DNA from: Metaphire vulgaris
Taxonomy: Eukaryota > Annelida > Clitellata > Crassiclitellata > Megascolecidae
Reading direction: 5' to 3'
Assembly: GCA_018105865.1 (NCBI GenBank)
Contig: CM030834.1
Coordinates: 23,295,922 to 23,359,921 of the forward strand
DNA: 64,000 bases
Part shown: piece after piece, positions 48,077 through 59,821 of the stretch
How positions within the stretch are numbered: position 1 is the stretch's first letter
How the letters are laid out: the number at the start of each line of letters is the position of its first letter
Notes under the pieces: generated by a model
Database searches by the model: none
The model's input: the letters and a program-made list of their open reading frames with translations, nothing else
Told to the model about the DNA's origin: nothing
Translations under genes and position numbers: made by a program

Positions 48077-51000
48077 TCAAAACTTTGATTTTGTTGCAGG
48101 AAACACAGTGGTTTAACTATTTACATTGATGTATTGTTCTTTAAGATTCTTGGACCGCTTGCCGACAACCTTGTTGCTCTCTATGGCAACTATAACCCCG
48201 TGGTGTTGCCACAGTACGGAAAAACTCCTTTGCAAGGTCTCACTACTGTTGCATCTAAGGTCAACTACGCTTCAGGATGCGACAGTCCATTCTGTGCGCA
48301 TTACAATTCCACCTATGTCAAGGCTTACGCTACGGATGCCGATGTTGTTATTGTTTGCCTAGGAACAGGTGAGCTTATTGGAGACACATTTGTTTTAAAC
48401 ATTGTATTACTGCAACTATGATTTACATATCATAACGCAATGTATTGAAAATTTATGAATACATATAAGCAGCATAACATAATTATAATTACTTGTTGCA
48501 GGACTTAGACAAGTTAAAATTAAGAATTTTTAGGAATTGCGTGAAACTTGTTGTTCAGTTGTTTTGAAAAAAACATTATATATATATTAAAATATATATA
48601 CACCTATATGTATAGTTATATAGTACTATGAATTTCAGATATATTGTGCTGGATTACGATATAACTACATCGAGTTTAACCTTTCAACACTGTTAGTGAT
48701 CATTGGGTCTTGAACTAATAGGTTATTTTTACTGACTGTTGTCATATTCCTGCCTGTATTGATCTCATTGTTGTGGGCTATGGTTATTAATTTCACTTTT
48801 AATGAGCATTTTTGTAATCTTATTCTGGTTTCCCTTTGATTTTGTTATGGTTTTGCACAGTTTGGCAGTACGAAGGAGAAGACTCTGATCGTACCCATCT
48901 CAATTTTCCAGGATATCAGGCACAGCTTCTTATGGATGCCATGACTGCATGTAGGTTGTGATTTGGTATGCCACAGGCTGATGCTTTTATGCATTATGAA
49001 GTGGCGCTATAGAAGTTTCATATTAGGTTAGATTGGATAGGTTGCTTAATGGTGGAGCTTATGGTTGTACACTTGGTATAGTTGATATCTCAGTTGAAGT
49101 ACTGCTATGAAGCAAAATAAAGCTTCAATTGAAGATTTAGCTTGTTGTTGTTGTTGTTATCATAGTAGTTATCATCATTATCTCTTTGTTTTTGCTGTTG
49201 TTAAGGTTGCAGGTATCTTGTGTCATCATGTTCTCGTTGCATGTCGTAGTTGGGTGATGTTGTTTACATGTTTTTTTCTTTTACTGACCACTGATAAATA
49301 AAGAATAAGTCTGTAAGAAAGTCCGGATTTTACTAGTTTCCAATTTATTTTGCATTTCTCGAGTCATTACAGGCGTCATCTTTTATAATTTTACTTTTTT
49401 TGCCTCACGACAGCTAAGAAGCCAGTCATCCTGCTTCTGTTCACCGGTGGGCCTTACGACATTGCATTTGCGAGGGACAGCGACCAGGTTGGAGCGATAA
49501 TCCAGTGCTTCTTTCCTGGACAGGCAACGGGAGAGGCGCTTCTGAGGACGTTGGCTGTTGATGGGTCTGGTGGCGTGGTCAGTCCGGCCGGAAGATCTCC
49601 CTACACTTGGCCAAAGTCTCTCGATCAGGTCTGTTTATGGTCTTTCTCTTACTGGAACCAAAAATTGGGTTTGGCAATTTTTTCCATGTGATTTAAATCA
49701 TCATTCCTGGATCTCAACATTTTTCTTTGCAGTTTTTTTAATCACTCTTAAACTTTCAGAATAATTGTAACGATTAATAATAATTTCACACTACAGACGA
49801 AAAAATATTACCGTATTACTTGGTTTTGATATTTTGATCAACTTTTCGTTTGCTTTCATTGTCATAAATGTGAAAAGTAATTGATCAAATGGTAAAGAAA
49901 TTTTGGCCTCAGTTTTGGATTAAATCTATTAGCCATTTTGAAACTGGTTAGTGAAATAGAGCTGTGTGTGTGTTGCATGATGTATTTCATTTGACTTATG
50001 AAATATGGAAATGTCATTCCAAAGACAGTTTTTGAATGCTGTACTGCGTGGAAGAAATTGATTTTATTCTTGTGATTTATGAGGCACATTTTTAAACAGA
50101 CAGCTGCATGCGCTTTCAACATTGCATGTGGAATATTACTACTGATGTCCTTGGCTGTAATTATGTAGCTTTTTTAATACATATACAGTTTATGGAATGG
50201 CAAAATGTTTGCATTGTCTCATTTGCCTGGATTTCTTTACTCTTTAGGTTGTTTATGTGGTGTTAGAAAAGTTTTGTGGTGTATTTTATCCCATGTTGAC
50301 ATCATAAATGCTGTGATATTTTGTTTCTTGTGATTTCCTGGGTTTTAATTATCTGTTATCTTCTAATTTCTCGTGTAAAGTTGATAACTGCCATGTCTAC
50401 ATTTTCTGATAAATTTTTCTATTCTCTCCAGGTTCCACCGATGGTAAACTATTCCATGGAGGGCAGAACATATCGCTATTTCAAAGGCCCCGGTCAGCCG
50501 CTCTATCCGTTCGGTTACGGGCTTTCCTATGCTAGATTTTCCTATTCGGACCTTGTCGTCAATCCATCCACGGTGAAAGCCGGTGCCAATGTTGTTGTCA
50601 ATGTCACTGTCGCGAATTCTGGTCCTTACGACTCGGAGGAGGTAATTGTTGATACTAATGCATCTGAGGACGGGGGGATTTGTGGGACATTCTGGCTTCA
50701 TTGTTAAATTGTGATTTTCTTTATCTTTGTATGCATTATCACAATAAATATGCCACGTATTTTATGGTGAATTTTATATCGTGTTCAGTTCTGTGATGTT
50801 TTCAATTATATTTTAGTGTTTATACAATAATTGTCTGTTTCTTGTTCTAGGTTGTTCAAGTGTACATCAGTTGGCGCGATTGTCCGGTGTTGATGCCACA
50901 GCTACAGCTGGTCGCTCTGGCTAGACAGATGGTCACTGTGAAACAGCCTTTCCGGGCCAAGTTTGACTATCCAGGCAGAGCAGTTGCGGGTCTGGGATGA

Positions 51001-51135
51001 CAGGAAAAGGATTTGTTTATCTCTCGGGTGAGAAAAAATTAAGTTGAGATTGTTCGTTGATATGCATTCGCACTCATTTATTGTACCAGACAGCAGTATC
51101 ATGGTTTCAAGGCATGGTATAGGTATACATTTATA

Positions 51136-51212
<77 letters not shown>

Positions 51213-51457
51213 GGTATAGTGGTCAAGTAAAGTAAAGTAAAGTAAAGTAAAATCTCGTGGATTTCTATAGCGCCTTGGAAAGCAGATCTATGAAGCACTT
51301 GCACAAAGTCTGTAACTATGAACAAATTTCAGCATATGGTCTTTTTGTGTGCTGTTCTTCAGGCATCATTGACATCTATGTCGGTGGACAGCAACCTAAT
51401 CAGGAAACAGCCGCCAGTTCCAACGTACTTCAGGGATCAATAAAAGTTGTTGCTTGA
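44759..51457 (+). CDS. Secreted GH3 beta-xylosidase/glucosidase-like enzyme, two apparent frameshifts near the end
   Basis: Glycoside hydrolase family 3, of the beta-D-xylosidase-like type seen in plants and many invertebrates. Exons: 44759-45066, 45259-45418, 46171-46341, 46689-46780, 47235-47709, 48146-48368, 48861-48950, 49414-49628, 50432-50641, 50851-51027 and 51363-51457, about 738 residues. Phases fit. The start gives a signal peptide (MLPLACTLLVLSLLIHEQTEA), then DRVNDLVSRLTLEEMVGQM. LNGIPTCMHKWLLTDVMRKE and YGFKGYYVTDAG place the catalytic nucleophile at Asp 274. The usual Lys-His-Phe of the substrate pocket is CKVVG (191-195): Lys kept, His and Phe replaced. GEDPYLSGR, MCSYYR, CFFPGQATGEALL and LYPFGYGLSYARF follow the family, with a fibronectin-III-like C-terminal domain. 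In exon 10 the frame must shift near 50973 and again at the A-run 51005-51008 to pass through RVWDDRK and GFVYLS into DIYVGGQQPNQ. Probably digests plant or algal glycans outside the cell. Confidence 0.9.
45880..45976. repeat. (GAT)n microsatellite
   Basis: About 95 bp of GAT/ATG repeat in GH3 intron 2. The open frames here (poly-Asp, poly-Ser, poly-Ile) are artefacts of the repeat. Confidence 0.95.
46517..46596. mobile_element. piggyBac-like MITE, copy 2
   Basis: TTAA at both ends, CCCCTTAACCGTGTATTTAA at one side and CCCCAGTTAAGGAG at the other. The core contains CAATGTAAAATGGACGGATA, the reverse of copies 1, 3 and 4. It lies in GH3 intron 3. Confidence 0.8.
46955..47010 (+). mobile_element. 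Short retroelement tail GGCGCTATACAAAT (ATTAC)n
   Basis: AGAAGAGGCGCTATACAAAT is followed by five or six ATTAC pentamers. The GGCGCTATA motif next to a short tandem tail is shared with the other LINE tails in the window. Confidence 0.6.
47101..47155. repeat. (ATT)n microsatellite
   Basis: Pure ATT run in GH3 intron 4. Confidence 0.95.
48000..48071. repeat. (TA)n microsatellite
   Basis: TA repeat with a few TTTA interruptions in GH3 intron 5. Confidence 0.95.
48955..49045 (+). mobile_element. LINE/SINE 3-prime tail ending GGCGCTATAGAAG
   Basis: GATTTGGTATGCCACAGGCTG through AAGTGGCGCTATAGAAG, starting only a few bases after the GH3 exon 7 donor at 48951. Confidence 0.65.
51137..51207. repeat. 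(TA)n microsatellite
   Basis: Nearly pure TA run of about 70 bp in the last GH3 intron. Confidence 0.97.
51226..51290 (-). mobile_element. 3-prime tail of the (TTAC)n-ending LINE family
   Basis: (AAAGT)n then AAATCTCGTGGATTTCTATAGCGCC and TTGGAAAGCAG, nearly identical to 25600-25650. Strongly truncated, in the last GH3 intron. Confidence 0.85.
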
Positions 51458-53693
51458 GCTTCAAGGAAACTGCCTTCCGTGCAAAAGACACGAATTAAAT
51501 TTTTATAAGTTAGTGAATCTTGTGGAAAAGCAAAAGATACTTATGAATTGCTTAGGTCAACATTTTAGCGCACATTTTTGCGTTGAACGTCCAGCACATC
51601 TGTTAGAGGGATGATTAGCTATCTTGTGCTGCACTTAATTTTGCAGATTATATTTTTGTTGTTGCACTGTTTAGCCTTCTGTTGAATCGTATGGTGTTAT
51701 TAGAGGTAATGCATACAACTGATTAATTATTGGCCCCGAAAACTGACTGATTATAATTAATTATCATTTATTGATATTTTGAAGTTTCTTTGTTCATTAC
51801 TGAGTTCAACGTATTGTCAAACGAATCCAGTAAGTCGAAAATCTATATCTTTAAAGTTTTTTTTACAATTTTTATCAGGCAGACTTACTATTGCAACATA
51901 CTAAGTATCGGTACCGGTATCCATTTTTCAATGTTTTTAAAGTCTTCTGTCACCTAAATTAAAGCCATTGCATTGTTGGTTGTGTGCTAGAGTTATCTCA
52001 GGTTGCATAATTTTGTAATAATTGATTTTCTGTTCTAAATGTGTAAACATTCCATACTTGTGATAATGGTTTTCTTAATGCATATTAATACAGAGTGAAA
52101 TGTAGAATTATTTATTGCAGATGTTTGTTTTTGTCATTGTTTGAAAGTAGCTCAACATCACATGATTCTCTCTCTCTCTCTCCCATTGCCATCATGTCTT
52201 TCTGATCTATTTCCAATTTTCCTTTGCAGCTCATTTTAGTTTTAAAACCCGAGCAGTGTGAGGCCTGTTTGTTTTAGTTTATTTAGCACAAAGTATTATT
52301 ATGTTAATTTTTTCAAAATATATCAATTTTCAGTTTGCGTCTGGCTTTAATGACATTAACCGTCTATTTTATAGACTATATTGTTTTCATAATCTGGGGT
52401 TATCTTTTTTTAAAAGAAAAATCTGATCTTTAATGCATTTTCAATATATTGTATTATATACAGAGTGTGAATATAATTATTATAATGACTATAATTTCTG
52501 GTTTATGTCTTTCTATTCACTTTGTAGTGACAATCTTTGTGCGAATCGTTTTCAACAAAGTCTTCAATATATCAAGAAAATTGATTTTCAAATCTAGAAT
52601 TAGGAATTCTATCAAATCGATTCAGTTTGGCTATCTTTCAATCAATCAATCAAAGCAGATAATGATAATAACTACCGGTATTACCGGTAATCTTTTCAAA
52701 TAATGACTATAATAATTATGTAACCTGCTTTTATCAATTTCACATTCATGAAACACACCAGTTGAACTACAGGCCATGTTGAGATAAAAATCTAACACAA
52801 AGCACAACTTTAGATGCAATATATTCTATTTTGTTTCCAAAAGAAGTCGAAAATGATATGCAAAATCAAAACACAATTCTCGTTTAGCAAGCAAGCAAGT
52901 AAATTTAACATAAGGGCATAAAACCTAACCCAGGTATTCAAGCCTGTAGCAGATCCAAAATATCAGCAGAGCTTCTTGATCAAATGGAGAATTTTCAAGA
53001 ACGTAAAAAGACCTCGAAGAAAAACAGTAAGATAAAATCATTGAAGTTAACTGAACGTAAGAGCTCAGAATGCATAGGAAGTAAGTTTACATCTATAACT
53101 CAAACTTGTGAAAAAATAATAAAACGGAATTGCATCGAACTTCTGACAAAATAACAGATATAATAAAAAAACTTGCATAAAAATTCTAGTTAATAAGTTT
53201 ACAAGCACAACAATGGCATAGTACGAGTATATTTTGTACCAGATCGCTACACTAGTTATACCACCGCAAAAACAGCTACAAACCAATAATAAGTGAAATA
53301 ATTGGCAATAAAATGAGTAATATCAATAATTTAGCCACTAACAGTCAAAAGAGCACGCTCAAAATAAGGTACAAAATAGCGGAAAACTCCCGTGCATACA
53401 ACACTTGTTGATAAATCTTAAATGCTTTTAGAAAACAGAACGCTGGAAACACACAGAGAGAGAGCATCCTGAGCAACTTGGCAAACCTAGACAGTCGTAG
53501 AAACATTCTGCAGAAATCAAAACGCCCGAATGAAGTCAAGAGTTTTTAATACAGACGAGAAAAGCAACAAATGCAAATTCGCAAGTAATAATGGACGAGG
53601 CATTAAAACGACGGACACACTGACGAACAAAACCTCCTGCTATCACTGGGGAAGATTCATTGAAAACTGAAAAAATGCAAATTTTCATTATCA
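51458..53693. other. Intergenic region between convergent genes, no gene seen
   Basis: AT-rich DNA between the plus-strand GH3 gene and the minus-strand CAP-like gene. It has a short (CT)n run near 52168-52182, an ACTACCGGTATTACCGGTAA motif near 52671, and no credible frame. Confidence 0.4.
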
Positions 53694-53774
53694 TTAACCC
53701 CTTAACTGGGTGCCCCGAGTCACGCTCGTCCATTTTACATTGAGTTACAAATAGTTGCCCAGTTAAGGGGTTAA
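53694..53774. mobile_element. piggyBac-like MITE, copy 3
   Basis: 81 bp with TTAA at both ends and near-perfect inverted repeats CCCCTTAACTGGGTG / TTGCCCAGTTAAGGGG. It differs from copy 1 (29862-29942) at only a few positions. Confidence 0.85.
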
Positions 53775-54315
53775 CCGCGCTTCATTTACTATCTATATAT
53801 ACCTTATTATAGTTTTATTATTGTTATGGTTATTTCTATAAGGGTATTTAGTTAGTTACCACACAGCAATTTTGTCACCTTTAATACCCACAGGTGATTG
53901 CCTGTTATGAACGTACGTGTAAATATAAAAGGTAATATAAAAATTAATCTTAACGTAAAAAAATACAGAGTACAAAAACAGTGTCACCTCTACATGATTA
54001 CAATAAAGATTCGCTTAAGTAGCACCAAAAGATGAAATTTTGTACCCCAGGTGACAACTTTTATCATTCAAAATAAATAAAATTAAAATAAAATCAGCTC
54101 AGCATAGATATCAACAAAAAACCCTGTCCTTTTATCAAACTCTTGGCGGCAACAAGAAATAATCCACACATTTTACATCACTCAGAGATGCAGCCATATT
54201 TAACTCCAATAAATGCACAATAGTACATAAAAGCACACTGTTATATAAGGTCTGTTATATTCAGATACAAAAAAATGGCATCGTGTATATGTATAGGAAC
54301 AATAGAAAAAGAGAT

Positions 54316-56148
54316 CTAGATCATGATGTCGGAAAAATTTGTAGTAATCCATCGCTCTCCGTTCCAGCGACTTTGAAACTGTTCAGGAATAGAGATCTCC
54401 TTCTATAAAATAAGAAAAAAAACAAATATAGAAGCTGCATCACTTAACAAGAGCACTGCACCCACGTATACGAAATAACAACTCATAAATGCTCAGAAAA
54501 TGGTGTTGAGATTGACGCCACAAAAAAGGGAGGATTGACCTATCAATTTTCTTTAGTGGGGACCCGGACCCCCTGCTGTTTCAAGGAAATTTGGAAAAAA
54601 GGTGACCCCTATGTGAGGTATACATTTGACTAATGACCGAGTTTCAATCACCTTGAAAATATAAGAAATGTATAAAAATCTGTCTTATGTTGATCGACCT
54701 TTAATCAATTTCAAAGCAGTCCAAAGCTGCTCTGCATAAGACATAGCCTCAGATACAACAACTGGGCCTCTCAAGGTGCTCATCTGAGTAGAAATAAACT
54801 TACAAAGTCTCCGTCGTCCAATGGAATGAGTAAGTTCAACTCCGAGCACTTGAAACCATAGACGGGCAAATCCTGACACTGCTCGCTCAAATATACGCTC
54901 AGTCCATCCGTATTTCTTGCATTAATTGAAGGCACGGCACCTAAAACCTAAAAGCACCGTCAAAAACATTCAGTTGTGTCGGCAAAGGGAAAGAATGCAT
55001 TTTTAAAAGAAAAAAATTGATGGTCAGATATTAAAATCTTCCCGGATACAAAACTCGTGCATATGTCATGCCGTCATAAAACCAACAATTCGACTGTCCA
55101 GCCAACTCAGATCTTTTTGACAAGTAACAAATTTGAGAAGTTTGGGAGAGAGAAGCGAATTTGTAAAGAAAACAATAATGCAAAAGATGGGTGAAGAATC
55201 AGAAGAACCAGTGGTGTACCTATGATATGGCAGGTAGGGTATGGTGCCCCGGGTGCCACTTGAAGGAGGCGCCAAAAACCTTGTGATCTTGCTCTCTACT
55301 TAGCGTAGAAAGAGAGAAGAAGCTGAGAAAACCGACTTTGAGCACGTCACAGACCAGTTCGCATCAGTAATTTAAGCAAGAAAAGTGCATCTGTAGTTTT
55401 AATCTAATGTCAATAAAATGTCATGATTTGTAAATTAAAGATTTGTTAACCAAGTAATTTAAATTTCTGACCCCCTGCACCAATTGGGCATCAAATACTC
55501 TAGGCACACCCCTGGGAAGCACAATTACGGTAACTTTATGAAGGCACAGACTATTGAGCCAAATGACCTATGGATCATCACTTGAAATAATATCAAAACC
55601 GTAGCACTCTTAACTTCATTTTGTGCTGGTATAGCTACTGTCAATTCAGGGGACAATACTGGCTGTTTAAATGGCTGCTAGATCATTAGCAAGTACCACA
55701 CGTTTGGCAATCACTGTTCTAGAATGCCAAACTAGTATCTAAAAGACAAATTATCTCAACGTTCAATTAGTTTTTAACCTGAATCTGAATTCTCCGACAG
55801 TCTGTGACGGTCAGAGCACTGGACGCGTCTTGTAAAACCACACCACAGTTGACACAATTATCTGAAAAACCAGAAGATATCATCACATGCATGGGCGCAA
55901 AGGAAACACGATAAGATAACAAGTATTTTATCTGAATTGGGGCTGTGACCACTGCATTGATCAATGCATTCATGATTCTAAGTCAAATTAGGGCCAAAAT
56001 CCAGCACAACTATGATGAAAATAAAGGGAATTTTTTAAAAATTGAACAATATTTTATATCATGATTTTGAAAATCACTACTACCACTGCTACTACCACCA
56101 CTACAACAAATACTACTAATACTACTACAACAACTAATGATGATGATG

Positions 56149-56195
<47 letters not shown>

Positions 56196-56213
56196 GAAGA
56201 ATAATAATAATAA

Positions 56214-56244
<31 letters not shown>

Positions 56245-56255
56245 AAGAAGAAGAA

Positions 56256-56296
<41 letters not shown>

Positions 56297-58138
56297 GGAA
56301 GAAGAATAATAATAACAACAACAACAACAACAACAATAATAATAATAATAAGGTTATGGAAAATGGTAAGACTAACTAATAGCTATGGAGTCTGGTTTTC
56401 CTTCAATTTCAATTGTGCACTCGCTGCAATCATGAATATTCACGCATTGAAGATCTTCGGTGATTTTTAGCAAAAGGCGTTTCTTGCCAATGTGATTTGC
56501 CTAATCAAAAACTCCACATTAGAAAATGAGATCACAGTCCACAAAATAAAACAATGCACCAGTTTACATGTCAACAAGTAATAATACATTTAGGATCATA
56601 ATGCAACAACAACAGACATTTCCTATATTCTGTTTTCATATAATATGTATTTACAATCATTAAAATTCAATGCCAAATATTTCCTATGTATGGTCGCACA
56701 CACAAACACACACACACACAAAATACCAAATGATGCTTTTACTTTACAAAGTTACTCAATAACGAATGAATATGAAACACAGAAAATCAACTATATTATT
56801 AAAGCACTAAATAAAGAAGATTCAAGAGAACATATCCCAAGTTACGTTAAACTAAAATAAGACACAGTTTGTCTGAAAATAATGTGTTAAAATGATTATG
56901 TAATGACTGAATTTTGCTATTAGGAGTCCACACGATGTACACAGCAAAAACCTCTTACCACATTCCACTGTCCATTAGTAAGAGTTGTGGATGACGAATC
57001 TCTGTCACAGACAGATGTGGCATCTGCATTATTCTCATGAGCTGTAAAAATAAAACACTGCAGTCTCAGATATAAAGAATCTGTAAAAGACTGTTGGGGT
57101 AGGCCTGACATTGGCATATGTGCAATGAATGGCTGGCAAAGAACTCTTGTTGGGACTCGAGCATTTTCTGCTCGTTGGAGACTTTTCCCCAAAAATGTCA
57201 AAAGGCCCCCTGCCCTCATTCAGGAATCCCGGCTATGCCACAGAGGTATGACAATGGGGGCTCAATATCAGCTCGAGGCTCAATAGACAACTTATCTAAG
57301 AACAAGTACAGTATGAGAACATCTAAGTCCAGAAGATCTCAGCATAAGAGTAGGGTCTGACCCAGTCCAATTTTGACGTTGACTTCTAAAGCACCGCATT
57401 GCAGCACACTGGAGCATCAGGATGAAAACTCTTAAAATCAAATCATCAATTGATTTCACAAGAGAAACATTTCTAAATGTTGCCAAACAACGCGACTTGC
57501 TCTTAATTCCTGCTAACAACACTACTGCGCTAAATATACAATGCAAAAACACACAAAAATACACTAAGATATAAACAGTAACAGCGTAAATTTAACATTG
57601 TAATGCAATGACAAGTTGGCCAACCCATAGTTGCAATATCTTGTGCCGCACAACTTTCGCTCTCCAGTTGATCAGCAACAGTTTCGAGTCGCTCGATCAT
57701 TTCCTCAAGATTGACAAGATATTCCGAAGATGGCGTATCGTCGGACGACAGAAGTAAGTCTACGGATGACAGGTGGATGTCGACAGTCGGTATTTCTGGC
57801 ACCACCGCGTCGCTCCCAGCCGTTTCAGTTTCGTTTTCTGCCTGTGAAAAACTCTTCAACCTTGACGGCAGCACAAGCGTGTCAGCGTCTATGTGCTGTG
57901 ATGCATCGAGTGACTTATCATCCGAGGTGAAACTGCCGCTCATCCACATTTCCATTTCGTCCTTGGACTTGGAGGCTTCGGTGGATGGAACGATGACGGT
58001 GTTGCCTCCATCACTGCGTCGTTCTCCCTTCAACTTCAGTTCAGGCTCCACGTTATGAGCGTACTTTGCGGGTGACCTTGTCTGCGACCTGCGGCAGCAG
58101 CAGAAAATGCCCCCGATTCTTGCTCTGACATCTTTCAC
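54316..58138 (-). CDS. Short cyclase-associated-protein-like protein with C-CAP domain but no N-CAP domain
   Basis: CAP proteins bind actin and recycle cofilin-bound actin monomers; the C-CAP beta-helix binds ADP-actin and promotes nucleotide exchange. Minus-strand exons: 57655-58138, 56959-57041, 56377-56500, 55779-55861, 54804-54947 and 54316-54402, about 334 residues, phases consistent. The N-terminal 161 residues hold a CCC cluster at 13-15 with basic residues (likely lipid-modified), an acidic Ser-rich stretch, and MIERLETVADQLES (147-160), the RLE helix that starts CAP proteins. Next come GQWNV, LLLKITEDLQCVNIHDCSEC, IEGKPDSI, the NNCVNCGVV turn, then VPSINARNTDGLSVYLSE, SLIPLDDGDF and SIPEQFQSRWNGERWITT, the standard CAP ending. 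The roughly 170-residue helical N-CAP domain and proline-rich/WH2 region are absent, and no exons for them are seen. The exon 1 donor (GTTGTG) is weak and its exact position uncertain. Confidence 0.82.
56101..56352. repeat. Compound (ACT)(ATG)(ATA)(AGA)(ACA)n microsatellite
   Basis: A 250-bp chain of trinucleotide runs in a CAP-like gene intron. It is placed just before the next exon (56377-56500) on the plus strand, so on the transcribed strand it follows that exon's donor. The poly-Lys/Asn and poly-Phe frames here are artefacts. Confidence 0.95.
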
Positions 58139-59115
58139 GCTGCCAAACTAGATGAAAACCTACACAGAAACCAAATTTTTTTCAAGTTAAAATCAAGTTA
58201 TAATTTACCGTACATCCCTACAATTTTCAGTACTAAATATTACCAATAATGAAATGAATATGTCAAGTAGCGTAAATGGAATGGATCGTGTGAAAATATG
58301 AATTTATAGATCAACAACATTGACACTCGGAAATTAAAAATAATAACAATAACAATTATGCACTTCTATATCACCATTTATAATACCCAAAGGTATCAAT
58401 CGATGGTACTTCAAATCCATCCGCAGAAGACCAGGTCATTCCAGAGGTTAGTCAAGAGTGAAACAGCAAGACAGATTAAGGAGGATTTCCTTCCTAATTG
58501 GAAGATATAAACTAAGCAATATAGTTCGAAGTGTGATAATTAATTTTCTGAAAACCCCATTCAAAATCAATAAAACTTCAATAAAGATTTTCTGAAAACC
58601 CCACTCAAAATAATAAAACTTCAATAAATAATTTCACTTAATCACTCTACAGTTGAGAATCACTGAACGTAATGACTTAATATTTCCAGGGTGAATTCAT
58701 TCTAACATCGCCTGATTCCTAACATCAGTGCATTAAAATTGGAGCTGAAAATAAATGCATAAAAATTAATTAAACATGAAATATCACAAAATCGCGGCGC
58801 CACATAATTTGACATGCTAATTTAACCACGAGTAAACATCCACATATTTTATCTGTTAACTTTGTGATTAACAAATGAAAATTAAGACGCCGAATAAAAT
58901 CACCGTCGGCGAATTGCCTGAAAAATAAGGTATTATTATTTAAATCAGATCGTCTCTTAAACTTACGGAGTTTTGTCACTTAAATAAGACCATAATTTCT
59001 ATCAAATTCATCAGTCATCACATTTCAAGTAGGCGTGGCTTAGGAATTTTTAACTTCCGGTGATTTATTCATAGCTCGATGCCAGACTCCAGTCTCGTGA
59101 AGATAGAAAATCAGA
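58139..59115. other. Upstream region of the CAP-like gene
   Basis: AT-rich. TTTTCTGAAAACCCCA(T/C)TCAAAAT followed by AATAAAACTTCAATAAA occurs twice, near 58540 and 58585, a tandem duplication of about 45 bp. No gene is recognised. Confidence 0.45.
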
Positions 59116-59821
59116 GAAGTAAGTAAGTAAGTAAGTAAAATCTCGTAAACTTCTACAGCGCCCCGGAAAGCAGCACAGCAGTAGCTGCTTATTCTTATGC
59201 GCTTAATCTTTCTTGAAATAGCTATAGCCAGGGTGGTTTGTCGGCCGGGCAAAGGTCAGTGTATCTATGAGGCAGCGGATCAGGTTGTTATTGCTATGGG
59301 GGAAATGACTTTTCGAATAGGAAGGTTTTCAGTTTAGACCTAAAGGCTTGAGGAGACAGTGAAGGAATTAAAGGAAATGAGGATTCGGAGCTTATTGTTT
59401 GACCATGTCGTAGGCTGCGGAGGGAGGCTGGGATTGAGTTCCAAAGTTCTGGTGCGGCGTATGAGAAAGCGCGGTTGCAGATTTTGAGTGATGACTGATT
59501 TAACGGGCGTGAAAGTGTGAGATGAGATGATGATCGTGTAGGTCGGGGAGGCTGAGGCGTTAAGAGTTTACGAAGGTAAACCGGTTTTGACGAATGAAGT
59601 GAACTGTAAGTAATCGTTATTATCTTGTACTGTATACGTTCGGATATTTTAAGCCAGTGTAGTGTCTTCAGTATGGGTGAAATATGGCAGAACTTTGGTG
59701 ATTTGGTTACTGCTCGGGCTAGTGCATTTTGAATTGATTGTAATTTGTTGATGGAGGTTTTTGGGAGGTTATAGTAAAGGGAGTTGCAGTAATCCAGTTT
59801 GGAATGGACTATTGAAGTCAT
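59116..59821 (-). mobile_element. L2/CR1-like LINE, 5-prime truncated, C-terminal frame intact, (TTAC)n tail
   Basis: The minus-strand frame 59294-59821 (175 codons) carries SKLDYCNSLYYNLPK, LQSIQNALARAV, LHWLKISERIQYKI, AFSYAAPELWNSIPASLR and AFRSKLKTFLFEKSFPP. This is the C-terminal part of L2/CR1-type reverse transcriptase proteins. A roughly 175-bp 3-prime UTR ends in GCGCTGTAGAAGTTTACGAG and (TTAC)n at 59116-59135. The break at 59821 is the usual 5-prime truncation. An uninterrupted frame means this copy is young. It is the reference for about nine shorter tails in the window. Confidence 0.92.

Noticed and set aside
57711..58058. 115-codon plus-strand frame
   Set aside because: Antisense shadow of CAP-like exon 1, whose minus frame continues into C-CAP exons with matching phases.
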